DNA of 64,000 nt. Origin: Streptococcus henryi DSM 19005 (GTDB lineage Bacteria > Bacillota > Bacilli > Lactobacillales > Streptococcaceae). Shown here in pieces: positions 61,043-64,000 of the stretch (its first letter is position 1; each line of letters starts with the position of its first letter). The translations under genes were made by a program, and so were the position numbers. The stretch lies in assembly GCF_000376985.1 (NCBI RefSeq), contig NZ_AQYA01000033.1:1-64000 (forward strand), given 5' to 3'. A model generated the notes under the pieces. The model searched no databases. It was not told the origin of the DNA and worked only from the letters and a program-made list of their open reading frames with translations.

Positions 61043-61569
61043 TAAATTCCTTTATGATATACGATTTTTCCGTATTTTTCTTCAAGTTTGGCCCAAACTC
61101 GACGTTCGCGCCAGCGATTAATCTTAGTATTCCAAGCATCAGATTTGATTAATGGTTTAACAAGAACTGATTTAATACCAGCTCGATGACTAGCTCTGAT
61201 ATCAGTCATGAGCTGATCTCCAACCATAATCACTTCATCTTTATCAAATCCGTAGCGCTCCATAACAATGTCAATACCTCGTGTGAGTGGCTTCATAGCG
61301 CGGCTGACAAAGTCAACACCAAATCTTGCCACAGCACGCTCTACACGAGAGTGATTGTTATTAGACACAACAACTACTGAAATGTCGGCAATGGTCATCT
61401 CATCCAGCCAAGCACGCACCTCAGGCGTACCATCAGGATTATTCCAGGCTATAAGGGTATTATCCAAATCAACTAAGACTGCACGAATACCATGACGCAA
61501 CAAATCTTCCGCTCTTAAATCATAAACTGCCTCAACCACGAAGGTCGGCCTATAATCATCAATACTCAA
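61042..61569 (-). CDS. yqeG: YqeG family HAD-IIIA phosphatase
   Basis: A 175-residue HAD hydrolase. Motif I is VLVDLDNTLIAW, motif II VVVSNNN and motif III MVGDQLMTDIRAS. Physiological substrate unknown. First gene of the conserved yqeG-yqeH block. Confidence 0.93.
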   Translation of the reverse strand: MSIDDYRPTFVVEAVYDLRAEDLLRHGIRAVLVDLDNTLIAWNNPDGTPEVRAWLDEMTIADISVVVVSNNNHSRVERAVARFGVDFVSRAMKPLTRGIDIVMERYGFDKDEVIMVGDQLMTDIRASHRAGIKSVLVKPLIKSDAWNTKINRWRERRVWAKLEEKYGKIVYHKGI

Positions 61570-61660
61570 GGTTTATTCTATTCTCCAATTTTTTATAGTC
61601 TACCTCTTATTTTACCATATTTTCGGGAAAATAGCAGAGCTTTATAGCTTGAAGAAAAAG

Positions 61661-61690
61661 AAAAAGCCAACCGAAGTTAGCTTTCATTTT
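61661..61690 (-). terminator. terminator after cvfD
   Basis: Minus strand AAAGCTAAC-TTCG-GTTGGCTTT with a UUCG-type tetraloop and a T-run. Directly after the cvfD stop region. Confidence 0.75.
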
Positions 61691-62048
61691 ATTTTTTATC
61701 TTGCAGAAACTCTAGTGCTTCTTTTGTCCATTTTGGAAGACTATCTCCAAGCGGTTTAAAGCCGATTTTGTATCGACTGTTTGAAAAACGATGGCGATGT
61801 GGAAAGTGATGTTTTTCCTCTTCCAAGGTACGTAGTGAGAGGCTAGCTTTTTGGGTAAATTCATCAAAATCCACCACTTGAACAAGTACTTCCTCGCCAA
61901 GAGTCAAGGAATTATAGATATTATCTATATAGCCTGTCTTAATTTCTGAAATATGAATGAGACCTGTCGTCCCATTATCAAGGGCGACAAAGGCACCGTA
62001 AGGCTTGATGCCTGTAATCGTCCCAGTGAGTTTGTCGCCAATCTTCAT
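61689..62048 (-). CDS. cvfD: S1-domain RNA-binding regulator
   Basis: A 119-residue protein with one S1 domain (GDKLTGTITGIKPYGAFVAL, GLIHISEI) and a basic, His-rich tail. It is like CvfD/GSP13, post-transcriptional regulators in Gram-positives; called pnpB in the S. mutans lia operon. The ATG overlaps the end of ppiB by one base, so it is cotranscribed with it. Confidence 0.88.
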   Translation of the reverse strand: MKIGDKLTGTITGIKPYGAFVALDNGTTGLIHISEIKTGYIDNIYNSLTLGEEVLVQVVDFDEFTQKASLSLRTLEEEKHHFPHRHRFSNSRYKIGFKPLGDSLPKWTKEALEFLQDKK

Positions 62049-63448
62049 TAGTCAGCTACCTCGATTGTTTCAATAACAACATCCTCTACAGGTTTGTCTT
62101 GAGCACCAGTTTGAACACCAGCAATAGCATCAAGAACTTGATAAGATGCTTCATCCATCAATTGACCAAAAACAGTGTGACGACGATCCAAATGTGGTGT
62201 TCCACCTTTTGCAGCATAAAGCTCTGCGATTGGTGCAGGCCAGCCACCACGCTCTAATTCTTTTTGAGCATAAGGAATTTTATCGTTTTGCACGATAAAG
62301 AATTGGCTTCCATTAGTGTTTGGTCCAGCATTAGCCATAGAAAGGGCACCGCGAACATTGTAAAGTTCATCTGAAAACTCATCTTCAAAGCTATCACCAT
62401 AGATAGATTGTCCACCCATACCAGTTCCTGTTGGGTCACCACCTTGAATCATGAAATCTTTGATAATACGGTGGAAGATAATACCATCATAGTAGCCATC
62501 TTTAGCCAAAGCTACAAAGTTTGCTACTGTTTTTGGTGCATGTTCTGGGAAGAGTTTAATCTTCATGTCACCATGATTTGTTTTAATTGTTGCTACAGGA
62601 CCTTCAATACTTGAAAGGTCAACTTGTGGGAAGTTTAATTGTTTTTCTACCAAACCGAGTTCCTCCAAGGCATACAAAATGCCATCTTCTTCTACTTTTT
62701 TCGTAATAAAATCTGCTTTTTTCTGCAATTCTGGATGGGACACACCCATAGCTACCGCCAATCCAGCATAATCAAAGAGTTCCATGTCATTGAGTTCATC
62801 GCCAAAGACAAGAACATTCTCTGGTTTAAGCCCCTCTTTTTCAAGAACATGGGCAACGCCAGAAGCTTTTGAAATGCCTTCACGAATAACATCTGATGAA
62901 TGAGGATGCCATGGCACTAGACGCAAGTCACTAGCCAAATTTTCTGGCAAAACAAGCTCAGCATTATTATCTGCAAAGGTCCACATAAGGTAAACATCAT
63001 TTGATAAATGATAATCCGGATCTACAAGTCCTAGACCATAAACAGGAATAATGGCATCATCAACAAGTTGAGAGCGTTCTGAAACGACTGCAGTGTCTGA
63101 ACCAGCAAAACCATAGGCAATGCCTTTCTCCTTACACCAAGCAACATAGTCTTTAACAAGTTCTGGGTTTACAGGGTCTTTATAGACTATTTCCCCCTTC
63201 TTGTCTAAAATACAGGCACCATTAATGGTAACAAAAACATCTGGCTTAAGAGCACGAATGTCATCAACTACACCATAAATAGCTCGCCCAGAAGCAATAC
63301 CTGTCAGAATTCCTTTTGACTTTAGTTGTTCAAAAACATAAGTAATAGATTCTGGCATATATCCTGTCTCTTTAATACGGAGAGTCTCATCAATGTCAAA
63401 GAAAACAGCCTTGATTTTCTTAGCTTTATATTTCGTTTTTACGTCCAT
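62048..63448 (-). CDS. ppiB: fused HAD phosphatase and cyclophilin-type prolyl isomerase
   Basis: A 466-residue two-domain protein. The N-terminal Cof-type HAD-IIB phosphatase (about 10-260) has [11 protein letters not shown] and [14 protein letters not shown]. The C-terminal cyclophilin (about 285-460) has [22 protein letters not shown] and NGSQFFIVQ. This fusion is usual in streptococci. Start 63448 fits the family; a longer in-frame ATG at 63505 follows an extended -10 (TGGTATAAT, about 63528-63536) and cannot be excluded. Lies downstream of liaR. Confidence 0.9.
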   Translation of the reverse strand: MDVKTKYKAKKIKAVFFDIDETLRIKETGYMPESITYVFEQLKSKGILTGIASGRAIYGVVDDIRALKPDVFVTINGACILDKKGEIVYKDPVNPELVKDYVAWCKEKGIAYGFAGSDTAVVSERSQLVDDAIIPVYGLGLVDPDYHLSNDVYLMWTFADNNAELVLPENLASDLRLVPWHPHSSDVIREGISKASGVAHVLEKEGLKPENVLVFGDELNDMELFDYAGLAVAMGVSHPELQKKADFITKKVEEDGILYALEELGLVEKQLNFPQVDLSSIEGPVATIKTNHGDMKIKLFPEHAPKTVANFVALAKDGYYDGIIFHRIIKDFMIQGGDPTGTGMGGQSIYGDSFEDEFSDELYNVRGALSMANAGPNTNGSQFFIVQNDKIPYAQKELERGGWPAPIAELYAAKGGTPHLDRRHTVFGQLMDEASYQVLDAIAGVQTGAQDKPVEDVVIETIEVAD

Positions 63449-63538
63449 ATTTCTATTAAGAAAGGGATAATCACTTATTTGTTTTAGCCCCTCTAAGTCC
63501 TCCATTAGTCTTTAAAAAGCATAGGTATATTATACCAT

Positions 63539-64000
63539 TTATTCATCGTCTTGTGCGACTAAATGATGTTTAAAAGCGTAGACGACTGCCTGAGTACGGT
63601 CATCAACCTCTAACTTGGCAAGAATATTTGAAACGTGTGTTTTAACCGTTTTTAATGAAATAAAGAGCTCGTCAGCAATAGTCTGATTATCATAACCTTT
63701 GGCAAGGAGGGCCAAAATATCGCGTTCACGCGCCGTTAAATCCTCATGTAAGTCTGGTTTAGCATCGTGGGCTTTGATTTTCTTATCAACCTCGGTTTCG
63801 ATGGCCAATTCTCCTCTGGACACCTTACGAATGGCATTTAAAATTTCTGCAGCGCTTGAGGTTTTTAACATGTATCCTTTAGCGCCAGCATCAATAACTG
63901 GATAAATTTTTTCATTATCCAAGTAAGATGTCAGTACTAAAATTTTTGCCTCTGGCCATTCTTTTAAAAGTGCCAAAGTTGCTTCTACGCCATTCATCTC
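63539..64000 (-). CDS. liaR: LuxR-type response regulator, probably LiaR, truncated by the window edge
   Basis: The C-terminal 153 residues of a NarL/LuxR response regulator. The receiver end (VLTSYLDNEKIYPVIDAGAKGYMLKTSS) and an HTH (LTARERDILALLAKGYDNQTIADEL, SLKTVKTHVSNIL) are visible. The N-terminus with the phospho-Asp is beyond the window. The gene order liaR-ppiB-S1 protein is that of the liaFSR-ppiB-pnpB operon of S. mutans, supporting LiaR, the cell-envelope stress regulator. Confidence 0.82.
   Translation of the reverse strand, partial: EMNGVEATLALLKEWPEAKILVLTSYLDNEKIYPVIDAGAKGYMLKTSSAAEILNAIRKVSRGELAIETEVDKKIKAHDAKPDLHEDLTARERDILALLAKGYDNQTIADELFISLKTVKTHVSNILAKLEVDDRTQAVVYAFKHHLVAQDDE

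Noticed and set aside
8817-61641. AATAGCAGAGCT as a Chi recombination site
   Set aside because: Chi sites are strand-biased along the replichore; here six copies lie on each strand within one 53-kb stretch. The motif is also longer than known Chi sequences.
1-64000. CRISPR array, prophage, integrative element or restriction system
   Set aside because: No spaced direct repeats of CRISPR type, no integrase or phage structural genes, no nuclease-methylase pairs and no attachment-site duplication at the tRNA-Leu were seen in this window.

Overview
The window is one contiguous stretch of a low-GC Firmicutes chromosome. Gene content and order point to a Streptococcus of the salivarius group (S. 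salivarius, S. vestibularis or S. thermophilus lineage). The evidence is the str operon (rpsL-rpsG-fusA) beside gapA, a liaR-ppiB-cvfD block, the yqeG-yqeH-yhbY-nadD-yqeK-rsfS-methyltransferase-tmcAL block, pflB, a ula ascorbate operon and a blp-type bacteriocin locus. The species call is inference from gene order; no rRNA is present to settle it.

Layout. 1-7.6 kb: the start of an IS1182-type transposase runs off the left edge, then gapA, fusA, rpsG, rpsL, a small lipoprotein, purR and yhaM. 7.6-13.8 kb: rmuC, thiN, rpe, rsgA, a tRNA-Leu(CAG) and transketolase. 13.9-23.4 kb: the L-ascorbate regulon, with ulaG, the PRD regulator ulaR, a PsiE-like membrane gene and ulaABCDEF. Three copies of a 37-bp operator sit exactly 23 bp from a -10 hexamer in front of ulaG, ulaA and the PsiE-like gene. 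23.6-30.5 kb: housekeeping and accessory genes (VOC protein, CPBP protease, GH114-like lipoprotein, thioredoxin-like lipoprotein, mutS2) studded with small repeat elements. 30.5-43.6 kb: the bacteriocin island. 43.7-64 kb: cvpA, zapA, rnhC, lepB, recD2, dinB, pflB, a K+ channel, tmcAL, a probable type I toxin, the yqeG-rsfS block and ppiB/liaR.

The bacteriocin island is the most unusual part. It encodes a pheromone precursor (BlpC), an export ATPase/protease (BlpA) and accessory protein (BlpB), a histidine kinase (BlpH), a response regulator (BlpR) and a LytTR-only protein (BlpS). It also encodes a class IIa (ubericin/pediocin-like) bacteriocin with its EntA-type immunity protein, a second bacteriocin with a four-helix membrane protein, a short GG-leader peptide and a thiol oxidoreductase (BlpG). 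Nine promoters, including one 6 kb away in front of a CPBP protease gene, share one geometry: two 10-bp boxes repeated every 21 bp, then exactly 30 bp to the -10. Three bacteriocin-side promoters carry a second, back-to-back pair with no usable -10. A previously unfamiliar gene at 43221-43601, divergent from blpS and driven by the same boxes, looks like a receiver domain whose phospho-acceptor Asp is replaced; it may be a pseudo-receiver modulator of the circuit.

At DNA level the window also holds about 100-bp MITEs with TTA target duplications (one nested inside another, one forming a stop codon), two copies of a 165-190-bp element, and a 12-mer (AATAGCAGAGCT) present 12 times, far above chance. 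The island is partly eroded: an IS982-family element with a 9-bp duplication sits between the two bacteriocin units, and an IS3-type remnant lies between blpC and blpH.
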